NCBI GenBank assembly: GCA_949130495.1
Contig: OX422221.1
Coordinates: forward strand, 143,191,405 to 143,255,404
Source of the DNA: Sambucus nigra
Taxonomy: Eukaryota; Streptophyta; Magnoliopsida; Dipsacales; Adoxaceae
Length of the DNA stretch: 64,000 nt
Reading direction: 5' to 3'
The notes under the pieces were generated by a model, which did no database searches, was not told the DNA's origin, and saw only the letters and a program-made list of their open reading frames with translations. Positions 46,039 through 57,783 of the stretch are shown piece by piece. Position 1 is the first letter of the stretch; every line of letters starts with the position of its first letter. The translations under genes and the position numbers were made by a program.

Positions 46039-46410
46039 TCATTGTAATGTAAATGAATAGAGATAAAGAACATTTTGGTTCCTATAAAACTCATTTCTTT
46101 CAATTATATAAATAAAGAGCTTTGGGATAACTTTACTAAGATCATAACATAATATCCTTAGACGACCTTTCTTATCACAATACGAACATGTGTAAATACG
46201 AGGATGGCGACCTTTGGGGTTGGGATAGTTATCTTGCTCCACCTCAACATAAGAGAACTTATCTCTAAGAGTCTTCTCACGTGCCCCTATATGCTCAAAT
46301 AATTTATCATTATCTTTCATGACAAGTTCAATCACCCTAGTTTGTAAGTTTAAAGCAATGAAGTTGCAAAGTTTCACAAGTGCAAAGTTATTCAAGTCTC
46401 TATTTGTCAA
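46039..46410 (-). pseudogene. Copia gag remnant, minus strand
   Basis: An open frame of 123 codons. Residues 28-60 read IELVMKDNDKLFEHIGAREK and TLRDKFSYVEVEQDNY, a coiled-coil-like stretch. Then comes HPRIYTCSYCDKKGRLRILC, a zinc-knuckle-like C-x2-C-x-K-G-x4-C block with the usual histidine replaced by arginine. The same blocks recur on the plus strand at 47820-48199. The wording resembles gag of Sirevirus-type Ty1/copia elements (CHYCGKxGHIRPxC). After the block the frame reads into unrelated sequence. Confidence 0.6.
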
Positions 46411-46507
46411 CTGTCTCTACTTTTTCCTTTTGGGGCTAGGATTAAGTCTTTAGAGAGCTGGACAACCTAGTAGGTTTTTGTTTTGAGTTTTGTCCAGGAA
46501 TAGCCAA

Positions 46508-47460
46508 TGGGGAAGATTTGTTATAATACCCCATTATTAATGGTTATTTATTAATAGTTAAATAAATAAATAAATAAAACTTGGAAGGTTTTTTATTGAT
46601 TAATTGTTTAAATGGAAATGGAGTTTAAAAAAAATTATTCTGAATAGCAATATTCTAAATAGTACTATTTTGAATAGTATTATTTTAAATAACATTGGAT
46701 TCTTCAACAAAAATCCAAATAGTAAAATACTTATCGGTGGCACTCTTCACACAGGATTCTAAAAAAAGAAAAGAAGAAGAAGAAGAAGAAGAAGAAGAAG
46801 AAAGAAAGAAAGAAATGGTATTTAACGCCATTTCTTCTTCTTCATTCTCTCATTTTCTCAATTGTTCCTCATTTCCTACTCACGGCCCAGCACATCTAAA
46901 TTGCAGCATTAAATATTAAAAATCATAATACTTTATTCTAGAAAAAAATTATTTTTTCTTTGGAAAATAAAAATTGGAATAGCTTTGGATCAATTTTAAA
47001 CAATTTTTTGAGGCCATCTCAACTAATTTTCAAGAGCGATATCTTCTACACATTTGGGAGATTATTTTCATCAATTGAGGAGTAGTTTTGGAGGAACTTC
47101 TTATACAAGTCTTTCTTTATTATTTTCAAGGTTTTCTTTAATTGAGGCAACATAATTCTACTCTCTCCTCTCATGAGATAAATAGTATATTCTACCTAAA
47201 TAGATTTTTTAGTTAAATCCTAAAATTTATGTAAAGATAATTAAGGATTATTTTATTTTCATCACACCTTTATAAATTATGATTTTTGGTGAATAAATTT
47301 TCTAAATCCAATTCAATAAATTATATACTTGATTTATTTAGTCTAATTTGGTATAATTGAATTGGATTATGAATTGAATATTAGATTTTTATTATCGTGT
47401 TGTTTTTAGGTTATTTGGGTGTTTTTCTTACTCTCTCTGTAGTTTTGTTTGTTTATCTCG
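46508..47460 (+). other. Possible copia polypurine tract and LTR start
   Basis: TTTTGTCCAGGAATAGCC followed by AATGGGGAAGATT resembles the 3' end of a Sirevirus-type element with its polypurine tract. TGTTATAATACCCC at 46519 could begin an LTR. No matching second LTR or clear end was found. A GAA microsatellite lies at 46768-46815. From 47461 a copia gag-like sequence begins. Confidence 0.3.
46768..46815. repeat. GAA microsatellite
   Basis: About eleven GAA/AGA triplets followed by GAAA tetramers. Confidence 0.95.
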
Positions 47461-48310
47461 ATGGATCATAATAGTGATAAATTATGCATTTAATGATGAT
47501 GATGATTTTGATATTTGAGATGAGTTTAATGAGTTGCATTAACGTGATGAAAATTAGCTGTTTTGAATTTGAAGTTTGCAAAAAGAATTAAATTTCTTGA
47601 AAAAGAGTTTTTTTATTTTAAAGCTGAAGTTTATTTTTTGCGAATTGTTCAAATTCAAATAGATATCCTTCGTGGAAGCTCACGGACAAGAATCATGAAT
47701 TTAAAAAATTACAAGTGTCTAAGAAATATAGTGATGACAGAGTTTGATTTTTAAATAGTAATTTAGAGGACTCTAAGATTTTGTTTCTAGGGTTAATGAA
47801 CATTCCATTGAGGATACTGATAAATCAATAAAAAAATTGAAGGCACGTGAGAAGATTCTTGGGGATAAGTTCACTTGCATGGAGAGGGAGCGAGATAACC
47901 TTCTATTTGTTATTGAAAATTTGAAGAAGTAATACCTTATTCTTAAGGAGTCAAATTATTTGCTTAAGTCTAGGATATTGAGGTTAAAATATAACTTGAG
48001 AGACTCAAGTAGTGTTGGTAGTGGTTTCGATAATTTGAATGCTTCTATTGCTAAAGCCAAGACCAATGTTTGTTTAAGAATATCAACCGTTGTCCAGGAC
48101 ATTAGAAATTGTCAATCCAAATGTCGTATTCCTCATATTTACACATGTTCGCATTATAGTAGGAAATATCACCTTCTGATGTTTTGTTTTGATCTTTGAA
48201 AATAACCTAGGAAATCTAGAAGTAATGTTTCCACGATTCCCAAAACCCGATGCATTAGGTATTCATTTATTTGGGTTAGGAAATCCATTTTGGAGGCGCC
48301 AAATGTTATA
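47461..48310 (+). pseudogene. Copia gag remnant, plus strand
   Basis: A start-like MDHNSDKLC at 47461 is followed by decayed sequence. Then come DTDKSIKKLKAREKILGDKF and TCMERERDNLLFVIENLKK, clearly the partner of the minus-strand remnant at 46039-46410. The frame 47960-48199 ends with RIPHIYTCSHYSRKYHLLMF and C, a knuckle whose second cysteine is tyrosine. Beyond that, FIWVRKSILEAPN resembles the WVRK block that follows the zinc knuckle in Sirevirus gag-pol. Many stops are present. Confidence 0.6.
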
Positions 48311-50089
48311 TTGATTGATTCTTAAATGCTTGCACATGATAGTTCTCATGTTATATCTAATGATTGATTGTGTTTATATGTTTACATACAGTAGCTTTTG
48401 AACTGCATGATATATGTGTTTTCTAGTTGTGTATTATTTAAGTCTTTTGTATTTCAATTCTTCATTTATTGGGTCTTATTGAAAAGCACAAAAATATTTT
48501 CTTTGTCTTTTGAGACGTTTTGAAAAATATTTAAAAATTAAAAAAAATGGCTTGTGTATTTTAGTTTTACACATTTTGTGTGAAATATTGGTGTGTTTGA
48601 ATCCACTGTATTCCATGTGGCTAAGACGTTTGATTATGATTTTCAATGCTTATATTGTGATTAATCATGCTTGCATCGAGTAGTTCAAAAATGGCTTGCT
48701 TAATGGGTTCACTTTACATATGCCTCCTCATACACATGCACGCACTTTTTTGGATGTTAACTTCATATATTACATGAGCTACGTGAGATGTTCTCTCAAC
48801 AATGTTATCATTATACATATATTTGGTTGGTGAATTTTTGCATGTAAGAACCATTGCCTATGATTTTGTGCTCTTATTGAAAATATGAGTGTGTGGAGAA
48901 AAGGGCTACAAATGGAGAAATCTTTCAAGCTTGAAAGACCATTGTTGGAAAGAGCTGAAAAACTAAGGAAATAAAAGAAAAAGAAAATATTGTCAATAAT
49001 ATTTTTTATTTAAATTGGTGTCTTCAAAATATGATAGTAGAAAAAGTTTTTCTTTATAATTTTAAGGGTGCTATAAGTTGAAGATCAATGAGTTTTCACA
49101 ATGAGTTCTAGTTATTTCATGTTTGGTGCTATTGATTTGACAATCATCAATATTTTCTAGGCTAGTATGCACTATGCGTGTTTGTCCATTTATGAGTTCA
49201 CTTTATCTATCATTATGACGCTCAGTCTTAGTTTGATAAAGTTATTATTGACAAATATACCTCCTTGGACATGTTTCAGTGATTGGAAAAAAAATCATTT
49301 GTATCTAGTTCATGCCCCTTCACTCCATCCCACATGTTTAGACATATCAATACTACGCTAGTGTGTAATGCTTATGTGCTTTGTATCATTTTGTGGTCAT
49401 TTATACCTATATATATGTGCGTGCGTGTCATTGGTATTTTTTGCGTATTTATATATATGGTATTATTTTTTTTAAGTCTTTGGGTTTGCATTTAATTCAT
49501 ATTTGCCATGTGCTTTTATCATTGAATCAAATCGGCATGATTTATGATCATATTGGTATCTCTTATTGCTTGTTTACATTGGTATCTCATTCTTTGTTGT
49601 TTATTCAAGTTGGTATCATTTATTTCATCAACTTTGGTATTGATTGATCATTATTCGGATTATTTGTGCTTGTGTTGCCATGTTGTGTTTCTTGCACTTT
49701 ACATTATTGCATGATCTTTTTCTTTCCTCTATATTTCCAATTCATATCACATGTTCTAATATTTTGGGGCATATTTGATTTATGGAGAAGAAATAGTATA
49801 TTAAGCATTCTTTGTTTGTCTAATACTGGACAAAAAGGGGGGATACATGGTATCTGTCACTTTAGTTTTAGTAGGATATATTTATCTTCAGGGGACACTT
49901 CTTACCTTTGTGGGAATCTTAGACATAGGTGGAGTTCCATCCCAATATTTTATTATCTTTCACGTGTAGGTTGTAACCATAGGAAACCCTTGGTATTTGG
50001 ATCGTTAATATATGAACTTTTATTTATATTCATTTATTCATTTGGCCTTGAAGACAATTATTCAAAGTTATGGGAAATTTCAGGAAATT
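48311..50089. other. Unassigned stretch
   Basis: No gene recognised. TGGACAAAAAGGGGGGATAC near 49826-49845 looks like a copia polypurine tract and could be the end of the element whose gag begins at 47461. No LTR pair was found. Confidence 0.3.
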
Positions 50090-50748
50090 ATGTGGTTCAA
50101 ACAATTACGAGGGTCATTTGAACGAGGTCCCAATATCGTTCTCATTTGAATGAGGATGATGTTAGTTCAAACAAAAAATGCAAGTCATTCGAAGTTGGTA
50201 TCTAACGAAGATCTAACGGGATGTCCATTTATTAGTTTTCCAACCTCATTAGAAGGTCGTTCGAAGACTGATCAAACGAGATCCTTATCTCGTTCGAATG
50301 ACCTGGGCAGAAACCAGTCATTTCGACTTAGCTTGATGTGATGTCGCGTTTTTAGCCGTTGGATGGATGACATGTCAACGTATGGTGGCCTTGACGGGAA
50401 GAAATGTGTTAAACATGTTTAGGGGTATTTTTTAAATGGGTTTTCCATTGGTTTTGCGGGGTTATAAGAGAGGAGGGTAGGGGTGGGTATCCCCACAATT
50501 TTCAACATCTCTCTCTATCTCTAAGTTCCATTCACCTATCTCCTTCCTCTACAACTATTTTCCCCCATAGCCACACACTTCCACAACCTCCAAACACTAG
50601 TATACACCCATTTTCTCCATTGTTGAGCAAATATATGAAATTTAGAGTTGTTGTTAGGGGGTTTTGAAGAAGAAAAGGTAGAACTTTATGGAGTTTTGAT
50701 GGGAATTTTTCTTGGAGCTTCCTTGGAGTTAATCTTGGTGGAGTTAGG
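50090..50748 (+). repeat. Fragment of a D-related LTR
   Basis: 50100-50340 holds decayed palindromes (CATTTGAACGAGG, TCGTTCGAAG, CTCGTTCGAATGACC) with spacers CTAACGAAG and CTAACGGG, as in the LTR D array. It is followed by a GGTTATAAGAGAGG promoter-like stretch and a leader with CTCTCTCTATCTCTAAGTTCC. It is cut at 50748 by the solo LTR B insertion. Confidence 0.55.
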
Positions 50749-51495
50749 TGTAACACCTGTGATTTTAGGACTGAAAATTTAATTATTTTTGGGAGAAATG
50801 GTATTTATTTAAATTGGAGAATTCTAAATTTAGCAATCGAGGTCAAAATTTAAGTATGTCAGAAAGTGTTTCGAATGACGATATCGAGTGTGCAGTTGAT
50901 CCCGGATGGGTCGAGATAGTCGAAATGACTGTACTTGGGTCTTATTTGGGTTTTGGGATATTTTAAGTTGGTTTGACTCGAATTGAAGTAACCGAGTCAT
51001 TTAAAGTGTGTATTATCATTTAAAGTCGGGTATTTTGGAAATAAGTCTTATTAAGCCTCTATGAGATAACAATCTCATTTGTGATATTGAAAGAAAGCCC
51101 TAGAGAGAGAGAGAAGAGGAAAGGAAGAAGATAAAGAAGAAAAGCTTGGGGATTCCGACCAATATGCGATTTCGAGGAAGATTCAATATCTACAACTTTG
51201 AGGCAAGTGATTAATCTTGCTAAATAATCTATGTGTGTAATTTATTTCATGATTTGTGGAGAAAATTATGGATTTTGGGGTTATTATGTTAAAAACCTAG
51301 ATTTTGGGTAAATCTTGTATTTGAGGTGTAGATATATGGATTAAAGGTTTTACAATTTTGTTGGGTAGAAATATAATGAGTTTTAATGTTAGAAATATGT
51401 TTGGGTTGAAGAATATTGGAGAGAAGATGATAAATTTGATTTTTGGAAATTTTGGCTTTTGAGAAAATAAGCCATTTTCGTAGCTTCTGAACAGG

Positions 51496-51700
51496 TCGAA
51501 TCGATTTGGCCCCTTTCCGAATCGATTCATAATGTTACAGGATTACATGTTTGAGTGACCGAATCGATTCGGACCCAAAGCCGAATTGATTAGGCCTAAG
51601 ACATACTCACAGGTCCTTTGGATTGAATCGATTCGCATTGGGGGCGAATCGATTCACTTTGAGGACCGAATCGATTTGGACCGGGTCGAATTGATTCGAA
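51496..51700. repeat. Palindrome array of LTR B
   Basis: Eight copies of CGAATCGATTCG or variants in about 205 bp, in the same order and spacing as in element C. CACAGGTCCTTTGGA lies in the middle spacer, where C has CCCAGGTCCTTTGGA. Confidence 0.9.
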
Positions 51701-52724
51701 AATAGGGCTGTTTTGTGAGGTTTTTCTAAAATGAGTTTCGCTCCATTCCATTTGGGTTTATCGATTAGGAACATTCAAATATGTTATGAGAAGTATGTTT
51801 TGTTGACTTTAAGGGAGTTTCACAAATGATGAAATATTGAGGGCGTATTGAGTATTTTGAGAGAATATCAATTGAAGATCACCGTCTCGACTAGTGGGGA
51901 ATCCTACTATCATCAAGATTTCTATTTGGATATAATTATGGGTCAATAAGAGAGAGGGAGGATGCGCATAGTGATGTTGGACTTTTGGATTTAATCACAA
52001 ATGTCATGACGTTAATGGTTCGTATGATCAACTGAACCGTAATCTGAATTTGGGTTGTTTTAGCATACTAACGACTAGAATAAATTGTGCATATACTTAT
52101 AGCTAGGTTAATCACTGTATATCGGTGTGTGTATATATATGGAGTGAATGTATATACCTTGTGTGATGGTTTGCACATATATGATGTGATTGCATATATA
52201 TTTAGTGTGAATGATATATGTATACTTATTATGTGAGTATACCCCTCCAGTGCTATCATGGAAAGTTGCGCAATGTGGGTGAGGCTCCTGGCTTGAGGAG
52301 AAGGGTGTGTATAGTCCCCAGATCATAGTTGTCCATTATTTATTGCGTGATTTGATTCTGGGTGAGAAGTCCCGGGTATGTTTCGTTCTCACTTTCAGGT
52401 TCAGAACTATGATCGCTTCCTATACGTTGTAATTTGTTTTTATTACCAGGGCAGTGTGATAATAGTCCGGTGACTGGTAACCCGGGATAAAGTGAGTAAT
52501 TCCTGGATGATGATAGCATTATGAAGTATTTTTATATCCATAAGTGATTGGGTTTTGGATATTTACATGTACACTAAGTGCATTATATGTACGTGCTTGT
52601 TAGGGTTGAATGATTATGCTTTATAACTATAATGATGTTATATAGACCCTAAAGGTTCGGTACAATATCTTATTTGTGAAATTAGAGATTGTTTCTCCTA
52701 ATAAGTAGTCGAAGTTATGTGTTG

Positions 52725-53107
52725 GGTACCGAGGGCGTAATGGATCTCAACGACCAATATTGTCAAGGAGTAGTGTATCGGGGGGGTCCTTATTTGGATT
52801 TCTCTTTGTGAGACGTCCCACGCACGAAATGCAGTGCAATGTTGGGAGTGGGGAGAAGTTTAGTCCTTAGTACTCGGATTTATATGTTATAGCGAAACAA
52901 TGCTTTATGAGAATAATTAGAGTAGTACTCTAAATAAGTAGTTGATGTTATATGTGTCGTGCACCGAGGGCGTAATGGATCTCGATGATCAACATTGTCG
53001 AGGAACAGTGTATCGGCGGGTTTCCTTGTTTGGATTTCACTTTGCGAGACATCCCATGCATGAAACGCAGTGCAATGTTGAGTGTTGGGAGAAGTTTAGT
53101 CCTTAGC
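52725..53107 (+). repeat. Shared 140-bp unit, two copies in LTR B
   Basis: Unit 1 (52725-52870) and unit 2 (52961-53107). Each runs from ACCGAGGGCGTAATGGATCT through AGTGTATCG, a G run, TTTGGATTTC, TGCATGAAACGCAGTGCAAT and GGGAGAAGTTTAGTCCTTAG. Confidence 0.85.
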
Positions 53108-54041
53108 ATTTGGATGCTAATAATTAGTTTAAGTTAATAACTAAAATCCTATGAATTCTAGTAAGAGATATGTATATGTATATTTTTATGTTAACATAAG
53201 TTCAAATGCACACTTGAGTTAGGGTAGCCTAGGGAGTTTATGGTTATGTTTTGGATGATGGGTTACGCGAGTGTGGATTAGGCGTAGGTTAGATTGGATT
53301 GTCCCTGGAACGTGTTGGGTAGTTATTTGAGGACCATGTGCATACGCTTAAGTGCATGCTCTAGTTGAGGGGTGAGTTGTATTTCCCGGAGAGTGCGACT
53401 CCATGTTAATCATGTTATAGTGCATTTATAATTATTATGCATTTTAATGTACTTGCTAAAATATTTTCACACCTCGGGCTCTAACCCGTTTATATTTTTC
53501 TCTTGCTATAAATATATTGTTATACATTAGGTGTCCCACCGCAAGGACGCCAGTGACGCTTTTCTATCCAGTGTGCTCGAAGCCGTAGAAGATGCAGACT
53601 GTTACGAGATTTTTGTTATAGCCGTTCCCTATCTTTTGTAAATCTAGTTTAGGATTCAGTTTTTATATCGGGTTTATCACCAAGGGTCTTATTTATAGCA
53701 TTTTCTTTTCTTTCCTCAGGTTGTTGTATTGTCTGTGACCCGAAAGCATATTCGAGTATTTTTCTTTTTATGTATTCATGGCGTACTATAGGATTATTCC
53801 CTTTTATCTCAGCATGTGTGTGTACCTTATCATGTTCACTAGTTATTTTATTGTCGATTGGTTAATGTTCATTGTATGTTTCATAATTTTTTTGGCACTC
53901 GCTTTTTATAGTATTGGGTAGTTAGCTATGTTTATTTTAGTATCGACAGTAGATGCTGAGAATGATCCACTTGAGATTCCTGATTAATTATAGTATAGGG
54001 ATGGACACCCGTTATTATTTTAAGTGGGGTGTCACACTAGG

Positions 54042-54169
54042 CAACCTCTTTAAGAGGTGGGAGATTGCCATCTTCTTAAGGTGGGAGATTTCCATCTTCT
54101 TCTCCGTTCATCCAACCATTTTTCGAGATTCACTTGAGGTGGAAAAACTCTACTCTTTAGTTTAAATAC
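54042..54169. other. Short spacer between LTR B and element C
   Basis: Contains GGTGGGAGATTGCCATCTTC and GGTGGGAGATTTCCATCTTC, a direct repeat about 25 bp apart. Nothing else is recognised. Confidence 0.5.
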
Positions 54170-54856
54170 TATACTGTAACAACCCGAGATTTTTGAGACG
54201 ATAATTTATGTATTTTTGGGAGAAATAGATATCAAAATTTGAAGATGTTAGAAAGTGATTCGTATGATGATTCTGAGTGTGCCATTGTTTCCGGAAGGGT
54301 CAAGAAAGTCGAAATGAGTGTACTTGCGGTCTATTTAGGTTCTAAAATATTTTGCTTTCGTTTGGCTCGAATTAAAGTTACCGGGTCATTTAAAGTTTGT
54401 ATTATCATTTAAAGAGGGGCATCTTGGGAGATAAGGCTTAAAAGCCTACGAGAGATAGAATTATCCTTAGAGAGAAAGAGAAATAGAAAGAAAGAAAGAG
54501 TGAAGAAGAGAAGAAGAAGAAAAAGAGGAGAAAAGTGGGATTTTTGGCCATTATGTGATCTCGAGGAGGATTCAAACCCTACGAACTCGAGGAAAGTGAT
54601 TAAACTTGCTAAATAATTATTGTGTACCATTTATTTCATGATTTGTGGATATGATTTTTGAGTTTTGGGTAAAATCCTAGATTTGTTGTGCATATAATGG
54701 ATTTGAGGTTAGATATTAGTTGAGGTGTGATATTTGATGAATATTAATGATATACATATGTTTGGATTGAAGATATATAGTTAGAAGTTGATAAAAATGA
54801 TTTTTGGGTTTTTAGTTTTTGAAGAAAAAGTAGCAATTTTTGTGCATTCTGATAGG

Positions 54857-55057
54857 CCGAATCGATTCGGCCCCTTACCGAATCTATTCGAATAGTTGCA
54901 AGTGCCCAGGTCTGAGTGACCGAATCGATTTGGTCCCAACCTGAATCGATTCGGCATAATACAGAATCCCAGGTCCTTTGGACCAAATCGATTCGCATGA
55001 AGGGAGAATCGATTCGCAGGGCCGAATCGATTCAGATTTGGCCCGAATCGATTCAGA
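54857..55057. repeat. Palindrome array, element C 5' LTR
   Basis: Eight copies or variants of CGAATCGATTCG in 201 bp. The spacers carry TGCCCAGGTCTGAGTGACC and AGAATCCCAGGTCCTTTGG. Confidence 0.92.
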
Positions 55058-56174
55058 AAGAGGGATGTTTTGGGGGAGTTTTTCTGGAGTGAGTTTTATC
55101 CATGATCACTTGAGTTTATCGATTGGGAGTCTCCATAGGAGTTATGATAAGTGTGTTTTGGAGACTTTTGGGGAGTTCCCTTATGAGAAATTATTGGAGT
55201 CCTATTAACTAAAATTGAGAGAATACCGATTAGATAATATTGTACCGATTAGTGGGGAAGCCCACTACCATTGAGAATTCTATTTGGAGATAATTATGGA
55301 ATTATATGAAAGAGTGAGAATGCGCTTAGTGATATTGGATTTTAGAATCAAATACCAAAAAGGGGATAACTTTAAAGGTTCATACGATCAATTGAACCGC
55401 ATTTCGGATTGAAAATTACAAATGCTGATTGACGTGCATACGGATATAAAAAATATCCTTAACGTTAATTAACTTGGGAGATGTCTCACATAAATGAGAA
55501 ATGCTGATCGAGGTGCATTAGGATATAAAGAATATACTTAACGTAAATAGAATTGAGAGACGATTTATATTAATATAAGTGTAGTGTGAACTTCAAGTGA
55601 GAAATAGTATAGTGTATACTAAGTGGGGAAGCTATGTGAGATATTTTGACGCAGAGTATATTGAAAGTAAAATATACTTATAATGATATTATTTCACTTA
55701 CGCCTAAGAGAGTACTATGGTTATGTAACAGTGTGATATATATACCTTATATGATGGTATATATTTATCTGATGTGATGATGTATGTATATCTTATGTGA
55801 ATGATAAATATATAAGTGAAGCATACCGCTCCTTGCTATCATTGGGAAGTTGCGCGATGATGGTAAGCATCCTGGCTCGAGGAGCAGGATGTGGATATTC
55901 CCCAGGTCATAGTTGTCCATTTTATTTGTGTGATTGTATTTTGGGGGTGAGAAGTCATGGGTATGTGTCATTCTCACTTGCCGGTTAGGAACTATGACCG
56001 CTTCCTGGACATTGTGTGTGTGTGTTGGCCGCGATGTCATTGATATTGAGTCCGACCACTGGTCCCCAGGATGGTATATGAGTGATGTCCTGGAAGACGA
56101 TAGCATTGAGAACCTGTGTCCTCGAGTTATAGCTCGTTGGGATGGTTATGATTATACTAGTGTGCTTTGTACAT

Positions 56175-56665
56175 TGGGTATCGAGGGCATAATGGACCTC
56201 AACAACCAACATTGCCAAGGAGTAGTGTATAAGGGGGGTTCCTTATTTAGATTTTGCTTGCGAGACGTCCCACGCATGAAACGCAATGCAATGTTGGGAG
56301 TGAGGAGAAGTTAGTCCTTAGTGATCATATTTTTATAAATAGTATGTATCTCGACGATCGATAGTGCCAAGGAGTAGTGTATCGGGGGGGTTCCTTGTTT
56401 GGATTTCGCTTGCGAGACGTCCCACGCACGAAACGCCGTGCACTGTTGAGAATTGAGAATAATTATTTAATTGATTAATTTGTTATAAAATAAAAAGAGA
56501 ATTTGGGTTATACGCGTCATGCATTGAGGGCATAATGAATCTTGATAATCAATACTTCCAGGAGTAGTGTATTGGGGGGGTTCCTTGTTTGGATTTTGCT
56601 TGCGAGACGTCCCACGCATGAAACGCAGTGCAGTATTGAGAATTGGGAGAAGTTTAGTCCTTATC
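56175..56665 (+). repeat. Shared 140-bp unit, three copies in C 5' LTR
   Basis: Units at 56175-56320, 56347-56460 and 56512-56665. Each has ATAATGGACCTCAACAACC or a similar start, the AGTAGTGTAT and G-run joint, then TTGCGAGACGTCCCACGCA. Confidence 0.85.
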
Positions 56666-56681
56666 ACTTGGATGATAATAA

Positions 56682-56718
<37 letters not shown>

Positions 56719-57606
56719 GGAATAACTAGAATATGAGAAATTCTAGTAAGAAAATGTTTATGTAAATTTTTATATGTTAAGTAAGTGAACAAATAATTGA
56801 GATCAATAATATTATATATTGGTGGACTATGTGTTGGATGGAACTTAGATGAGCATCAATTGGGTTTAAGTTAGATTACCTTGCCTAGATAGATTCAGAC
56901 ATTTATTTGGAGATCATGTGCATACGTTTACTTGCGCGCTTTAGTTGGGAGGTGAGTTGGATTTTATGAAGAGTGTGACTCCACCTTAATCATGTTATAA
57001 TGCATTTATAATTATAATGCATTTTAATGCACTTGCTATAAACATTTTCCACACCTTGGGCTCTGACCCGTTTGTATTTTCTCTTGTTGTGTATATATAT
57101 TGTATTATTCTAGGTGTTCCTCCGTAAGGACGCCATTGATGTTCTCCATCCAGAGTATTCGTGGAGTTGTGGCAGTAGCGGACTGTTGTGGCATTTTATT
57201 ATAGTCGATTCCTATCTTTTGTGTATCTAGATTAGGATTCAGTTTGTATATCGGGTTTATACCCATGTGGTGTAGAGTAGCAATTTTATATTTTATTTCT
57301 CAGATTATTGTATTGTCTGTGACCCGACAACATATTCGGGTATTTAACTTTGTACATTGTGTTGTACTCCTTTGTTAGTCGCTTATATATCATTTGTGTT
57401 GTTGGTTAGTTGTTGCATGGTGGGTTATAGTAAGTGTTAATAAAATGTTTTAAATTTTTTTGATACCCTCTTGTTGTAGTGATGGGTAGTTAGCCATGTT
57501 TGTTGTTAGGATCGTCGGTAAATGCAGAGAATGATCCACTTTAGATTCCTGATTATTTTAGTATAGGGCTGGCCACCCGCTATTATTTTTAGCGGGGTGT
57601 CACAGG

Positions 57607-57618
57607 TGGTATCAGAGC
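57607..57618 (+). other. Primer binding site of element C
   Basis: TGGTATCAGAGC, complementary to the 3' end of initiator tRNA-Met. Confidence 0.95.
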
Positions 57619-57783
57619 ATCAGGTTCTAGTGTCTTTAGGATCTGTGTGGGTTATTGCAATCTTCCGTAAGCGTTCTTGATGTAGAGCCTTATTATTAGG
57701 ACTGTTGTGTTCATACGTCCATGTTTCTTCTGTGATGAGAAAACATTTGAAAGGCGATCTGATACAATTGTTTCTTGTTTTAG

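Larger units (their letters stand above)
50749..54036 (+). mobile_element. Solo LTR B, 3.3 kb
   Basis: Begins TGTAACACCTGTG and ends GGGGTGTCACA. Flanking pentamers are TTAGG (50744-50748) and CTAGG (54037-54041), a 5-bp duplication with one change. It aligns with the LTR of element C over much of its length: the GTCGAAATGACTGTACTTGG leader block, AAGTGATTAA-CTTGCTAAATAAT, the palindrome array, the GGGGGGTTCC units and the ACCCGTTATTATTTTAA end. No second LTR or internal region is present. Confidence 0.85.
54175..57604 (+). repeat. Element C 5' LTR
   Basis: TGTAACAACCCGAG to GGGGTGTCACA. Contains a GA-rich leader (54460-54540), the palindrome array (54857-55057), three copies of the shared 140-bp unit (56175-56665), a TA microsatellite (56678-56714) and a terminal hairpin ACCCGCT-N8-AGCGGGGT. 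Confidence 0.95.

Noticed and set aside
46508..47460. Complete copia LTR
   Set aside because: Only a polypurine-like tract and a TG start were found. There is no matching second LTR, end or target duplication, so it is kept as a weak suggestion only.
55934..56314. 126-codon frame in the C 5' LTR
   Set aside because: It crosses the shared 140-bp repeat unit, and the corresponding frame in the 3' LTR is different and shorter, so coding is not conserved.
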